A DNA stretch of 64,000 nucleotides, from the NCBI GenBank assembly GCA_019747815.1, contig JAIEQJ010000004.1, forward strand, positions 62,001-126,000, written 5' to 3'. A program made the translations under genes and the position numbers. The DNA comes from Hyphomonadaceae bacterium. GTDB taxonomy: Bacteria; Pseudomonadota; Alphaproteobacteria; Rhizobiales; Hyphomicrobiaceae. This document shows, piece after piece, positions 9,002 through 18,813 of the stretch (the first letter of the stretch is position 1; every line of letters starts with the position of its first letter). Under the pieces are notes generated by a model that saw only the letters and a program-made list of their open reading frames with translations, was not told the origin of the DNA and did no database searches.

Positions 9002-9106
9002 ATGACCCTCTACACGGCGCTGGCCTGGGGTTTCGTCGCCTTCACGGCGCTGCTCTGTCTGGGCGTCTTGTGGCTGTGGTGGCTGGAGCGCACGGGCCAG
9101 GATTGA
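9002..9106 (+). CDS. Very small single-pass membrane protein (34 aa)
   Basis: The 34-residue frame MTLYTALAWGFVAFTALL onward is one hydrophobic helix ending in WLWWLERTGQD, so N-out/C-in or the reverse with a charged tail. CGAGGTG precedes the ATG by about 6 bases. It follows recQ by 210 bases and has no recognised relatives. It is reported because length, hydrophobic pattern and ribosome site look like a real small membrane protein. Chance ORFs of this size are common. Confidence 0.45.
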   Translation: MTLYTALAWGFVAFTALLCLGVLWLWWLERTGQD

Positions 9107-9139
9107 CCGTCCGCTCCGGCAGCGGCCATCGGTGACCCT

Positions 9140-9652
9140 TCACCGGCGCGCTGCTCGCCGGGGTGGCTTGCCTGCGCCCACGCCGATGCGAAACCCGCGG
9201 TTCTCCTTGATGGTCTTGAGCACGATGTCGGAGCGCACCTGGTGCACGTGCGGATGCGGCAGCAGGCGCTTCAGCACGAACTCGCCGAGCTCATCGAGCG
9301 AGCGCACGCGTAGGTGCAAGAGATAGTCGGCATCGCCCGCCACGGAATGGGCTGCCAGCACCTCGCCCAGCCCTTCGAGGAAGTGGGCGAAGTCCTCCGC
9401 CGTCGCATCCGAGTGCTTGGAGAGCGTCACACGCGTGAAGGCCTCGATGCCGTAGCCGAGCTTCCTGGCGTCGAGGTCGGCGCGATAGGCGCGGATGTAG
9501 CCCGCCGCCTCCAGCCCCGCCCGCCGTCGCGAGCACTGCGAGGCCGACAGCCCGATGCGCTCGGCGAGGTCGGCGTTGGAGAGCGCGGCATCATCCTGCA
9601 GCAGCGCCAGCAGCTTCAGATCGAGTGGGTCGAGGCTCATGTCATGCGCCAT
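9140..9652 (-). CDS. Lrp/AsnC family transcriptional regulator, probable HPPD regulator
   Basis: 170 residues. An N-terminal winged helix-turn-helix (LDPLDLKLLALLQDDAALSNADLAERIGLSASQCSRRRAGLE, cut here for length: key residues LLALLQDD and LSASQCSRR) is followed by a linker and a RAM ligand-binding domain (IEAFTRVTLSKH to VHQVRSDIVLKTIKENRG). It is divergent from HPPD, as Lrp-type regulators of tyrosine catabolism often are, and the spacer holds a perfect palindrome. The ATG at 9652 or 9640 could be the start. The likely effector is an aromatic amino acid or its keto acid, which is inference from context. Confidence 0.88.
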   Translation of the reverse strand: MAHDMSLDPLDLKLLALLQDDAALSNADLAERIGLSASQCSRRRAGLEAAGYIRAYRADLDARKLGYGIEAFTRVTLSKHSDATAEDFAHFLEGLGEVLAAHSVAGDADYLLHLRVRSLDELGEFVLKRLLPHPHVHQVRSDIVLKTIKENRGFRIGVGAGKPPRRAARR

Positions 9653-9713
9653 GCAATCTATCTATGCGTGAAACATGCGCAGTTTTGCATCAACAGTCCA
9701 AAAATGCACGATA

Positions 9714-9734
9714 ATTGCGCGAATCCCGCGCAAT
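9714..9734. promoter_or_regulatory. Palindromic operator between lrp-type regulator and hppD
   Basis: Perfect 8-bp arms ATTGCGCG and CGCGCAAT flank a 5-base spacer. It sits 62 bases from the regulator start and 32 bases from the HPPD start, inside the only divergent spacer. A looser TTGCAT...ATGCA inverted pair lies just left of it (9685-9709). Placement and symmetry suit an Lrp-family dimer site controlling both genes. Confidence 0.6.
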
Positions 9735-9765
9735 GATGGGCCTCGCACGCACGAGGAGCGCACGC

Positions 9766-10878
9766 ATGGGTCCCTTCCCGCACGACGCCCCGCCGGCCAC
9801 CATCTCCGCCGCCAACCCGGCCGGCACCGACGGCTTCGAGTTCGTCGAGTTCGCGCATCCCGAGCCGGCGCAATTGGCCGACCTGTTTGAGCGCATGGGC
9901 TACTCAGCCGTCGCCCGCCACAGACACAAGACCATCACGCTCTATCGCCAGGGCGACATCACCTATCTGCTGAACGCCGAGCCGGGCTCGTTTGCCGCGC
10001 GCTTCCTCGCCCAGCACGGACCGTGCGCCCCCTCCATGGCCTGGCGCGTGGTGCATGCCCGGCACGCGTTCGAGCACGCGGTGAGGAACGGCGCGGAGCC
10101 CTACGACGGCGCCGACAAGAGCCTGGAGGTGCCTGCCATCAGGGGCATTGGCGGCTCACTCATCTATTTCGTCGACAGATACGGCGCCATGGGCTCGGCC
10201 TATGACCGCGAGTTCGAGTGGCTCGGCGCGCCCGACCCCAAGCCCGAGGGCGTCGGCTTCTCCTACCTCGACCACCTCACCCACAACGTCCATCGCGGCA
10301 ACATGGAGAAGTGGTTCGACTTCTATGCGCGGCTCTTCAATTTCCGCCAGATCCGCTTCTTCGACATCGAGGGCAAGCTCACCGGCCTGCACTCGCGCGC
10401 GCTCACCTCGCCCTGCGGCCGCATCCGCATCCCCATCAACGAATCCGCCGACGACCACAGCCAGATCGAGGAATACTTGAGGAGCTACCGGGGCGAGGGC
10501 ATCCAGCACATCGCGGTCGCCACCGAGCGCCTCTACGACGCGGCGGACGCATTGGCTGCCAACGGGCTCAGGTTCATGCCCGGCCCGCCTGCCACCTACT
10601 ACGCGCAGAGCTTCAAGCGCGTGCCGGGCCACACCGAGCCGATCGACCGCATGCGGCGCCATGGCATCCTGATCGACGGGGAAGGCGTGGTGAACGGCGG
10701 CGAGACCAAGCTTCTGCTGCAGGTGTTCTCCGAGACCGTGGTCGGCCCGATCTTCTTCGAGTTCATCCAGAGGAAGGGCGATGATGGCTTCGGCGAGGGC
10801 AACTTCCGCGCCCTCTTTGAATCCATCGAGGAGGACCAGATCCGCCGCGGCGTCCTGCAGCCGCAAGCGGTGAAATGA
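9766..10878 (+). CDS. hppD: 4-hydroxyphenylpyruvate dioxygenase
   Basis: 370 residues. Converts 4-hydroxyphenylpyruvate to homogentisate in tyrosine degradation, using non-haem Fe(II). The two VOC-type halves are visible; the metal ligands are the His in YLDHLTHNVHRG, the His in EGIQHIAVAT and the Glu in IFFEFIQRKGDDGFGEGNF. The C-terminal GFGEGNFRALFESIEEDQ is diagnostic. An ATG at 9766 with GAGGAG eight bases upstream is preferred over upstream in-frame starts, because relatives begin near GPFPHD. The rest of the homogentisate pathway is not adjacent. Transcription is probably controlled from the divergent lrp-type gene. Confidence 0.95.
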   Translation: MGPFPHDAPPATISAANPAGTDGFEFVEFAHPEPAQLADLFERMGYSAVARHRHKTITLYRQGDITYLLNAEPGSFAARFLAQHGPCAPSMAWRVVHARHAFEHAVRNGAEPYDGADKSLEVPAIRGIGGSLIYFVDRYGAMGSAYDREFEWLGAPDPKPEGVGFSYLDHLTHNVHRGNMEKWFDFYARLFNFRQIRFFDIEGKLTGLHSRALTSPCGRIRIPINESADDHSQIEEYLRSYRGEGIQHIAVATERLYDAADALAANGLRFMPGPPATYYAQSFKRVPGHTEPIDRMRRHGILIDGEGVVNGGETKLLLQVFSETVVGPIFFEFIQRKGDDGFGEGNFRALFESIEEDQIRRGVLQPQAVK

Positions 10879-11000
10879 GCACTGTGCGCGCTCAGCCGCG
10901 GTCTGCCTGTCCCCACCGGTCCGCGGACGGACTGTCGCACGCCGCCAGGCCTTGCTAGCATGCCCCATTGCATCCACGCGTTTCGAGAAGGGGTATTGCT

Positions 11001-12113
11001 ATGCGCCTTGCTGTCTACAACGTTGAGAATTTGTTTGATCGCGCCAAGGCCATGAATCTGGAGAGCTGGGAGGAGGGGCGGGCCGTGCTCGACGCCTTTG
11101 CCAAGCTCAACGTGCTGCTCGGCGAGCCGACCTACAGTGCCGCGGTGAAGCGGCGCATGGTCGAGCTGATGATCGAACTCGGGCTCGAAGAATCCGACAC
11201 CGGCCCGTTCGTCATCCTGCGGCGCAATCGCGGCGGCCTGCTGAAGCGGCCCACCGCTGGGGGCATCGATATCATCGCCAGCGGCCGCGTCGACTGGGTG
11301 GGCTCGCTCGAGCTGCGCGACGAGCCCATCAACGAGGTCGCTATGCAGAACACCGCGCGCGCCATCGCTGCCCTGCAGGCCGACGTGCTGGGCGTGGTGG
11401 AGGCGGAAAGCCGGCCGGTGCTGGCGAAGTTCAACAGCGAGATCATCACCGCGCTCGGCGGCGCCGCCTTCCGCCACGTCATGGTGATCGACGGCAATGA
11501 TGAGCGCGGCATCGATGTGGGCCTCATGACGCGCGGCGGCTTTCCGATCGGCCCCATGCGCAGCCACGTCGACGACCTGCTGCCGAACGGCCAGTTCATC
11601 TTCTCGCGCGATTGCCCCGAGTTCACGGTGACCACGCCGTCGGGCGCCCGGCTGATCGTCATGGTCAATCACTTGAAGAGCAAGGGCTATGGCGGCAAGG
11701 CGGCCTCCGATGCCCGGCGGCGTGCGCAGGCCGAGCGGGTGAAGGCGATCTATGAGGGTCTGGTGGCCGACGGGGCGCAGCTCGTGGCGGTGATGGGCGA
11801 TCTCAACGACACGCCCGACAGCGCGCCGCTGAAGCCGCTGATCGACGACACCGATCTGAAGGACGTGTTCGTGCATCCCGCCTTCGACAACGGCGGCTAT
11901 CCGGGCACCTATGGCCTGTGCAACGCCGCCAACAAGATCGACTACATCCTGCTCTCGCCAGGTCTCTATGCCCGCGTCAGCAGCGGGGGCGTGCTGCGCA
12001 AGGCCATGTGGCCCGGCAGCAGGCCCAAGCGCTGGGACACGTTTGCCGAGCTCACGCGTCCCCAGGAGGCGGGGTCCGACCACGCCGCGCTGTGGGTCGA
12101 CATCACGCTGTGA
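11001..12113 (+). CDS. Endonuclease/exonuclease/phosphatase (EEP) family protein
   Basis: 370 residues. The EEP fold starts with RLAVYNVENLFDRA (metal-proximal Asn and Asp). It includes ADVLGVVEAESRPVL (catalytic Glu), MVNHLKSKGYGGK, AVMGDLNDTPDSAPL (the Asp/Asn pair) and ends GSDHAALWVDITL with the conserved SDH His. It probably cleaves phosphodiester bonds, but nucleic acid, phospholipid and small-molecule substrates all occur in this fold. No signal peptide, so cytoplasmic. GAGAAGGGG precedes the ATG at 11001; the extra upstream codons in frame lack such a site. Confidence 0.85.
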   Translation: MRLAVYNVENLFDRAKAMNLESWEEGRAVLDAFAKLNVLLGEPTYSAAVKRRMVELMIELGLEESDTGPFVILRRNRGGLLKRPTAGGIDIIASGRVDWVGSLELRDEPINEVAMQNTARAIAALQADVLGVVEAESRPVLAKFNSEIITALGGAAFRHVMVIDGNDERGIDVGLMTRGGFPIGPMRSHVDDLLPNGQFIFSRDCPEFTVTTPSGARLIVMVNHLKSKGYGGKAASDARRRAQAERVKAIYEGLVADGAQLVAVMGDLNDTPDSAPLKPLIDDTDLKDVFVHPAFDNGGYPGTYGLCNAANKIDYILLSPGLYARVSSGGVLRKAMWPGSRPKRWDTFAELTRPQEAGSDHAALWVDITL

Positions 12114-12318
12114 GCGTTCAGTGTGCAAGGTTGGAGCGAGCCGCAGTGGCGACCCGACAGGCGGCGTTGGCATCCTGAGAGTGGGTGTGCGCTGCGCTTG
12201 CCCCAACCTATGGTGCGCTCTGCCGCACATGGGCGCGATGGAGACGGGCCGGCCCAGCCGCGTCGATGTCATCCAGGCGGCGGGGCGCGACGTCGACCTT
12301 TGGTCAGGGAGAACCGCC

Positions 12319-12594
12319 ATGATGCTGCTGGCTCGCAGCGCGCGCCGTCTCGCTACGGCTGCGTCGGTCACGTGTGTTTGCGCCTCTTGGGCCGCGGCCC
12401 AGCCGCAGTCGGCCGGTTCGATCGAGAAGCTGCTCGGCGAGGGTTGGGAAGTCGCCGGCTACGTCTCGGCGTGGGAAAACCGCTCGCTGATCCTGTTCAA
12501 GCACAGGGAGCACAAATATCTCGTGCAATGCTCCGTGCTGATCGACGTGCTGCGCAGCCCGCGCCTGGTGACCTCCTGCTACGAGATCAGGTAG
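12319..12594 (+). CDS. Small exported protein of unknown function (91 aa)
   Basis: The frame from the ATG pair at 12319 gives a signal peptide (ARSARRLATAASVTCVCASWAAAQ) and a mature domain of about 65 residues: IEKLLGEGWEVAGYVSAWENRSLILFKH, then EHKYLVQCSVLIDVL and VTSCYEIR. The pattern suggests a small beta-rich periplasmic domain with two Cys that may pair. CAGGGAGAA precedes the start. The open frame runs 136 codons further upstream, into the EEP gene, but that part is antisense-like filler. No family recognised. Confidence 0.6.
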   Translation: MMLLARSARRLATAASVTCVCASWAAAQPQSAGSIEKLLGEGWEVAGYVSAWENRSLILFKHREHKYLVQCSVLIDVLRSPRLVTSCYEIR

Positions 12595-12626
12595 CGCTTG
12601 CCACCCATCACCCATCCGCGATGAGT

Positions 12627-12718
12627 GCAATCTCCGGGACCCAGGGTCGAGGATTGGCGCGTTTCGCTTGTGGCGCCTGGGACCCGGAGATCCTGCTTCG
12701 CAGAATTCCAGGATGACA
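12627..12718. repeat. GTCATCCCGG-type dispersed palindrome, copy 1
   Basis: ATCTCCGGGACCCAGG on the left pairs with CCTGGGACCCGGAGAT on the right, and the element ends in AGGATGAC. It occupies the space between the converging genes at 12319 and 12734 and may act as a bidirectional terminator. Related copies are at 15148, 18709, 43938 and 44085. Confidence 0.8.
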
Positions 12719-12733
12719 GGATAGAAACTTTCG

Positions 12734-14074
12734 CTACGGCCGGGATGGGTCGTGAAGCTTCGCCCGCTCGGCATGCTGGCGGCCGAGCACGGCGCTCAGG
12801 CCGAGCCAGGCCAGCGCCGCCGGCAGCGTGACGGCAACGATCGAGCCGAACCCCCATCCCAGCGCGCGCAAGCCGTTGAGCACCCAGGCCGAGGCCGCAT
12901 CTCCGCCCCGGAACACCACCGTGTCGTTGAAGTTCTGCGCCTTGTACTTCTCTTCCGGCGCGACGAGCGTGTAGAGCACCTTGATGGCCGGGTTGGCGAG
13001 CGCGAAGGTGATCGTCCGCTCCATGGCCAGCACCGCCACCACCACGGTAAGGGTCGGGGAGATCGCCAGCGCCACCAGCCCCAGCGTCGCCGAGGCCGGC
13101 AGTGCGGCTGCGGATGCGCCGACGCCGAACGTCTGCATGATGCGTGCCGTCAGGAAGACCTGCGTCAGGATCGTCAGTGTGTTCACAACCAGATCGACGC
13201 GCGCGAACAGCTCAACGCGCGCCGTCCTGTCGGTCAGCATCGCGCCCACGATGCGCGCCTGTTCCAGGTAGAAGAAGGTGCCGACGAAATTGCCGAGCAG
13301 GATCCACAGCGCAATCCGGAACAGGTAGGGTGAGCGCCATACGGCGAGTGCGCCGTCGAGCAGGCCGCGCCGCCCCACCGGCTCCTCCTCGCCCTGGCCC
13401 TCGGCAATGCCGGCAAACAGCCGCCGCAGCATCAGCGCGGCAGCGATGGCAACGCCCAGCAGCAGGGCGGAGACGATGAGCAGGGTGTTGGGGCCGACAA
13501 GGCGCACCAGGCCTTGCGTGATCAGTGGTCCGCTTACGGCGCCGGCGCTGCCGCCCGCGGCGATGAAGCCGTAGAGGCGCTTGGCCTGATCGTTGCGCCA
13601 CAGGTCCGACATCAGGCTCCAGAACAGCGAGACCACGAAGAGGTTGAACACGCTGACCCACACGAAGAAGGTGCCGGCGGCCAGGGCGCCGTGGATGCCG
13701 GCCTGGAAAACCACCCAGAAAACCGCAAGATTGGCGATGAAGAAGCCGTAGATCACGGGAACGATGCGGCGGCGCGGAAAGCGCGAAACCACCCACCCGA
13801 ACACGGGCACCGCGGCCAGCATGACGAGGAACACGATGACGAACAGCCATTTGAGGCCGTCGGGGCCGACGGTCACCCCCATCTCGTCGCGCAGGGGCCG
13901 CAGAATGTAGTAGGCGCACAGCACCGAGAAGAAATATGCAAACGACCACAACGTGCTTGCAATCTCCGTGCGCTCGATGTCGACGACACGCGTCAGAGCG
14001 CGCTCCAGCGTACCGGGCGGTTGCAGGTGGGTGGACGTGGTCAAAGGAGGTCCCCGTGTGCCGGACGCACGCAT
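12734..14074 (-). CDS. NTP/NDP exchange transporter-like MFS protein
   Basis: 446 residues with about 11-12 hydrophobic segments. The N-terminal part, IASTLWSFAYFFSVLCAYYILRPLRDEMG, is typical of the Npt1/Npt2 (ATP:ADP antiporter, TlcA-like) family also found in free-living bacteria. RNDQAKRLYGFIAAGGSAGA and VLYTLVAPEEKYKAQNFNDTVVFRGGD are further family-like loops. In free-living bacteria its role is unclear; true nucleotide exchange is unproven. The ATG at 14074 overlaps the divergent CPBP gene start by 17 bases. Downstream lies a dispersed palindrome. Confidence 0.78.
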   Translation of the reverse strand: MRASGTRGPPLTTSTHLQPPGTLERALTRVVDIERTEIASTLWSFAYFFSVLCAYYILRPLRDEMGVTVGPDGLKWLFVIVFLVMLAAVPVFGWVVSRFPRRRIVPVIYGFFIANLAVFWVVFQAGIHGALAAGTFFVWVSVFNLFVVSLFWSLMSDLWRNDQAKRLYGFIAAGGSAGAVSGPLITQGLVRLVGPNTLLIVSALLLGVAIAAALMLRRLFAGIAEGQGEEEPVGRRGLLDGALAVWRSPYLFRIALWILLGNFVGTFFYLEQARIVGAMLTDRTARVELFARVDLVVNTLTILTQVFLTARIMQTFGVGASAAALPASATLGLVALAISPTLTVVVAVLAMERTITFALANPAIKVLYTLVAPEEKYKAQNFNDTVVFRGGDAASAWVLNGLRALGWGFGSIVAVTLPAALAWLGLSAVLGRQHAERAKLHDPSRP

Positions 14075-15110
14075 GCTAGCCGCCTGGCGTTACGCGATCG
14101 GCGCTGTCCTCGCAAGGCTGTATCGGCTGGCGTTGCAGCCCGATCCGATGCTGCTTGCGGGCCGCGAGGGACGCTGGCGCTGGCCCTGGGCGGTTCTGGG
14201 TCTGCTGCTGACGGCGCTGCTGTTTGCGCTGCTGGCCCTGGCCGTCATTGCCCTCGAGGAGCTGGCCGTGCGGAAAAGATGGGTCAGCGACGGCTTTCCC
14301 CAGAACGTGTTTCCCCTCGATCCGGCCCAGCCCATCACCTACGCCGACGTGCTGATGGCGTCTCTGCCCTTTCTCATCGCGCCTCTCGCGGCGTTGCCGC
14401 TCGCGCACGGCGTATCCTGGCGGCGGGCCTTCTCCATCAGCGGCGTGGGTTTTCGGTGGGTCCAGTTCTGGCGTGCGGCGCTGGCGCTGCTGATCGTGGG
14501 GCTGCTGGCCCACGTGCTGGGCTATGGTCTGGAGCCGCAGCAGTATCACTTTCCTGCGCGCACGTCCGCTCATGCGCTGTGGATGGTTTTGGCGCTCGGC
14601 GTCATCTTCGTGCAGTCGCTGGGCGAGGAGGTGCTCTTCCGGGGGTATTTGCTGCGCGTGTGGGGTGCCGTCCTGCCGTTGCGGCTGCCGGTGACGGCGG
14701 GCGTGATCGCGCTCTTCGTCACGGGGCATGCTTGGAACGAGGATCTGCAGAGGGATCCGCTGCTCAATGTGGTCTACTTCATCGTTGGCGAGGTGGTCGC
14801 CTACGCCGTGCTGTTCCGCACGCGCAATCTGGCGGCGTCCGCCGGGCTGCACTGGATGAACAACGTCGTTGCCTTGCTGTTGCCCACGGTGCCTGGACAG
14901 CCGACCACGCTTGCGTTTGCAGTCTACACCGACCCGGTCTATGCGGCCGGCGGCAGCCGCTTGCTCGACCCGCTGACGCATGCGGCGGGCCTCGTCGGCG
15001 TTCTCCTGTTGCTGGCCATGCTCTTGTGGCCGCGCTCGCCGTTCTACCTGGCGCCCGCCGGGCGCGAGGGGCATCCCGCGGATGCCGCACCGTCCAGCCA
15101 AGCCGCTTAG
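14058..15110 (+). CDS. CPBP family intramembrane metalloprotease
   Basis: 350 residues, about eight transmembrane segments. Abi/CaaX-protease motifs are intact: EEVLFRGYLLRVWG (EExxxR), FVTGHAWNED (FxxxH) and GLHWMNNVVALLL (HxxxN), which together coordinate the catalytic metal. Members cleave prenylated or other membrane peptides, and some give bacteriocin self-immunity; the substrate here is unknown. The GTG at 14058 is chosen because AAAGGAGG ends seven bases before it. An ATG at 14073 is the alternative. It is divergent from, and slightly overlaps, the transporter at 14074. Confidence 0.85.
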   Translation: MPDARMLAAWRYAIGAVLARLYRLALQPDPMLLAGREGRWRWPWAVLGLLLTALLFALLALAVIALEELAVRKRWVSDGFPQNVFPLDPAQPITYADVLMASLPFLIAPLAALPLAHGVSWRRAFSISGVGFRWVQFWRAALALLIVGLLAHVLGYGLEPQQYHFPARTSAHALWMVLALGVIFVQSLGEEVLFRGYLLRVWGAVLPLRLPVTAGVIALFVTGHAWNEDLQRDPLLNVVYFIVGEVVAYAVLFRTRNLAASAGLHWMNNVVALLLPTVPGQPTTLAFAVYTDPVYAAGGSRLLDPLTHAAGLVGVLLLLAMLLWPRSPFYLAPAGREGHPADAAPSSQAA

Positions 15111-15147
15111 CGTCCTTCCGACGATCGTGGACGCGCTCGGCCCAGGT

Positions 15148-15267
15148 GTCATCCCGGACGGCCACAGGCCGATCCGGGACCCAGGGCCCAGAGCCCCAGC
15201 AAGAGCACCAGCCTCGCGCCTTTAGCCTCTGGGTCCCGGCTCTCCGCTCCGCTCCGGCCGGGATGAC
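15148..15267. repeat. GTCATCCCGG-type dispersed palindrome, copy 2
   Basis: It begins GTCATCCCGG and ends CCGGGATGAC, with internal GGGACCCAGGG and CTGGGTCCCGG arms. It lies between the converging CPBP gene and the Clp-fold gene at 15321 and fills almost the whole gap. Confidence 0.85.
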
Positions 15268-15320
15268 ACCGGTTCAATCTCAACCGGAGAGAGACTCTCG
15301 GTGCCCGCTCGGAGACTGTC

Positions 15321-16298
15321 CTATTGGGACGACTGGGCCGGCGACAGGCGCATGACTTCGGCCGGCAGGCCCGGCTGGGGCTCGCTCGGCACATCGGCTT
15401 TGGCGCAGCCAGCCGTCCCCTCCTCGAGGGTCCCGCAGATGCCATGGTAGACCATCGGATGGGGGACGACCGTCCCCGGCGGCGGTGACGTGATCGTCCC
15501 CGTCATGAGCTGCTCGCCGTTGATGCGATGCGTGGCAAGGCGCGTTGCGCGCAGCTCGTCGGGTGTCAGCCAGTGGACCCTGTGACCCGGCGTCGACAGG
15601 ATCAGCGGCATGATCGCATCGTCGATACCCATGTCGGCAAGGTAGCGCTTGATGTTGCCGTAGGTGTTGCGCGTGTGCTCGTTCTTCTGGCCGGCCGTTT
15701 GCTCCGACACCAGGGTCTTGCGGGTCTCGACCGGAACACCGAAGGAATGGCGTGTCAGGATCATGTATCTGCGCAGGATCATCGTGATCTGGTGCACGCC
15801 CACAACGGCTCCTTCGCCGACAAAGCGTTGGGTGCCGCCCGCCAGGATGAAGGCGCAGGACGAGGCACACTTGGACGACTTCGCCTGTGCTTGGCCCTTC
15901 AGCTCACCGCCGGTCTTGGATTTGCGGCAGGCCTTGTCCTCCGCGGCGCAGGGCGTGAACACCGTTCTGGCGACCACGACATCAAGGCCTTTGGCACGGA
16001 TCAGGCGTCCGATGGCCAGTGCGTCGTTCACCGAGCCGCCGGTCGAATCGATCAGGATCGGCAATTTGCGGTCGCCGAGCTGGCTCAAGACCTTCTTGAG
16101 CCGGCCGGGAGAGGCGGCGTCGATCTTGCCCTGCGCCGCGATCCACTGCAGGCAGTGCGGCTCGCATCCGTCATGCGCGCTCCGCACCACGTGCACCTGC
16201 ATGGAGGGCTCCATCGGCGGCGGCCTCATGGCCGGTGCCGCGCCTGCCGCCGCCGCGCCGCATATCGCCATGACCGACGCGAGAAGAAGAATGCGCAT
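15321..16298 (-). CDS. Exported Clp-fold protein, COG3904-like
   Basis: 325 residues from the ATG at 16298 (GAGGGA ribosome site). A signal peptide ending near GAAAAGAA is followed by a Clp/crotonase-like domain: ILIDSTGGSVNDALAIGRLIRAKG gives the oxyanion GGS, KCASSCAFILAGGTQRFVGEG aligns with the nucleophile helix, and VVGVHQITM follows. The family is common in alphaproteobacteria and presumed periplasmic. The nucleophile helix has SSCA rather than the SMA of ClpP, so protease activity is uncertain. Four Cys between residues about 125 and 155 may form disulfides. See also 1450 and 19732. Confidence 0.72.
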   Translation of the reverse strand: MRILLLASVMAICGAAAAGAAPAMRPPPMEPSMQVHVVRSAHDGCEPHCLQWIAAQGKIDAASPGRLKKVLSQLGDRKLPILIDSTGGSVNDALAIGRLIRAKGLDVVVARTVFTPCAAEDKACRKSKTGGELKGQAQAKSSKCASSCAFILAGGTQRFVGEGAVVGVHQITMILRRYMILTRHSFGVPVETRKTLVSEQTAGQKNEHTRNTYGNIKRYLADMGIDDAIMPLILSTPGHRVHWLTPDELRATRLATHRINGEQLMTGTITSPPPGTVVPHPMVYHGICGTLEEGTAGCAKADVPSEPQPGLPAEVMRLSPAQSSQ

Positions 16299-16476
16299 GA
16301 TCGGTGTCCCTCGCACTCAATGCCCCGAGCGCACGAACCGAAGACGGCAAGAGAAGAGCAATCAAGGCCGCAGACGGTTGATGCGCCAACGTCCCAACTC
16401 TACAAAGGAGGCCTCGCGTCGGACAAGAGCTGCGCCGCACGCCGTGGTGGTAATCCGCACGATCTTGCGTCGGCAT

Positions 16477-16494
16477 GCCGGCGATGTCGCCGGC
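16477..16494 (-). terminator. Possible hairpin terminator after the GST gene
   Basis: GCCGGCGA and TCGCCGGC pair perfectly around a 2-base loop (or 4 bases with a 7-bp stem), four bases past the GST stop codon. There is no U-tract, so intrinsic termination is only plausible. Confidence 0.4.
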
Positions 16495-16497
16495 GGG

Positions 16498-17256
16498 TCA
16501 CACCGTCATCGGTCCGCGGCGCGGCGTGTGCGTGGCAACACTCGTCTCGGTGAGCCCAACGCCAAGCTCGGCCAGAGCCTTGCGGTGCTGGTCGATGGGG
16601 GTCTGGGCCAGCCGGCCGGCAATGCGCGTGAGCTTGGCGAGCGCCGGCGTGGCCTGCGTCCGCTCCACCCAGGCGCAGGTCTTGGGCCAGCGCGCCCCGT
16701 CGAGGTCGACGCGCGCCCACGCGAGATTGTTGAAATGAACGGCAACCGCGATGTCGCCGATCGAGACCTCGTCCGCGAGGAAACCGTCCTGCGGCGCAAT
16801 GGTCTCCAGATAGTCCATGATCTGCGGCACCTGCTCGGCGACGGCTGCCGCGATTCTGTCCTTGTCGCGCGGCTTCTGGAAGACGAAGGGCAGCACCACC
16901 GCCTGATAGAACACCCGCCAGATGAACACATCGCCGATGCGCGTATCGGCGAACTCCTCCAGCCAGCGCGCGTGCGCCCGCGCCGCCGCGTTGCCCGGCA
17001 GCACGCTGGGCGCGGGATAGCGCTCCTCCAGGTACTCGCAGATCACCGTGCTGTCGCACAGCGAGACCTCATCGTCGATGAAGACCGGTATCCGCCGCAG
17101 AGGCGAGATGTCGCTGAACGTGTCGTCGCCGAGAAACGGCACGATGGGATCGAGCCGGTAGGGCACGCCCTTCATCTCGCACACGGCGAGCACCTTGCGC
17201 ACGTAGGGTGAGACCGGTCCGCCGATGATCGTTGCCGGCTGGGGGGCTGTGGTCAT
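16498..17256 (-). CDS. Glutathione S-transferase family protein
   Basis: 252 residues. The thioredoxin-like N-domain begins ATIIGGPVSPYVRKVLAVCEMKG, where the Ser in VSPYV is the likely glutathione-activating residue. DISPLRRIPVFIDDEVSLCDSTVICEYL holds the cis-Pro and the ES/DS gamma-glutamyl binding motif. The all-helical C-domain includes VSIGDIAVAVHFNNLAW. Cytoplasmic conjugation or peroxide reduction is likely, substrate unknown. GGAG stands eight bases before the ATG at 17256. The C-terminal 25 residues extend past the usual GST end. Confidence 0.88.
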   Translation of the reverse strand: MTTAPQPATIIGGPVSPYVRKVLAVCEMKGVPYRLDPIVPFLGDDTFSDISPLRRIPVFIDDEVSLCDSTVICEYLEERYPAPSVLPGNAAARAHARWLEEFADTRIGDVFIWRVFYQAVVLPFVFQKPRDKDRIAAAVAEQVPQIMDYLETIAPQDGFLADEVSIGDIAVAVHFNNLAWARVDLDGARWPKTCAWVERTQATPALAKLTRIAGRLAQTPIDQHRKALAELGVGLTETSVATHTPRRGPMTV

Positions 17257-17389
17257 GGGGGTCTCCGGGCTGGACGCGCACGACTATACACGGGCGCGCG
17301 GGCGGTGCACGCGCACGGGTCTCGAACATGTGCGACCCGCGGATTGCGAACCGACAGGCTGTACGGGCCCCATGGCCGGCGTATTGGGC

Positions 17390-18692
<1,303 letters not shown>

Positions 18693-18708
18693 GCCCTCGA
18701 GGAAAGCT

Positions 18709-18808
18709 GTCATCCCGGACATCGCGAATGCGATCATCCGGGACCCAGCCGCCGCTTGGTCGCAGTTCTGGGTCCCGGCGCTTGGGCTTTCGCCCAGGCC
18801 GGGATGAC
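18709..18808. repeat. GTCATCCCGG-type dispersed palindrome, copy 3
   Basis: Starts GTCATCCCGGACATCGCG and ends GGCCGGGATGAC. Its right end is six bases from the start codon of the next gene, so it probably supplies that gene's leader. Confidence 0.85.
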
Positions 18809-18813
18809 CCGGA

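Noticed and set aside
10599-12371. A 590-codon minus-strand frame
   Set aside because: Covers the end of hppD and the whole EEP gene antisense; no ribosome site or motif.
12627-12718. Reading the GTCATCCCGG palindromes as insertion-sequence ends
   Set aside because: No transposase reading frame lies between or near any pair of copies.
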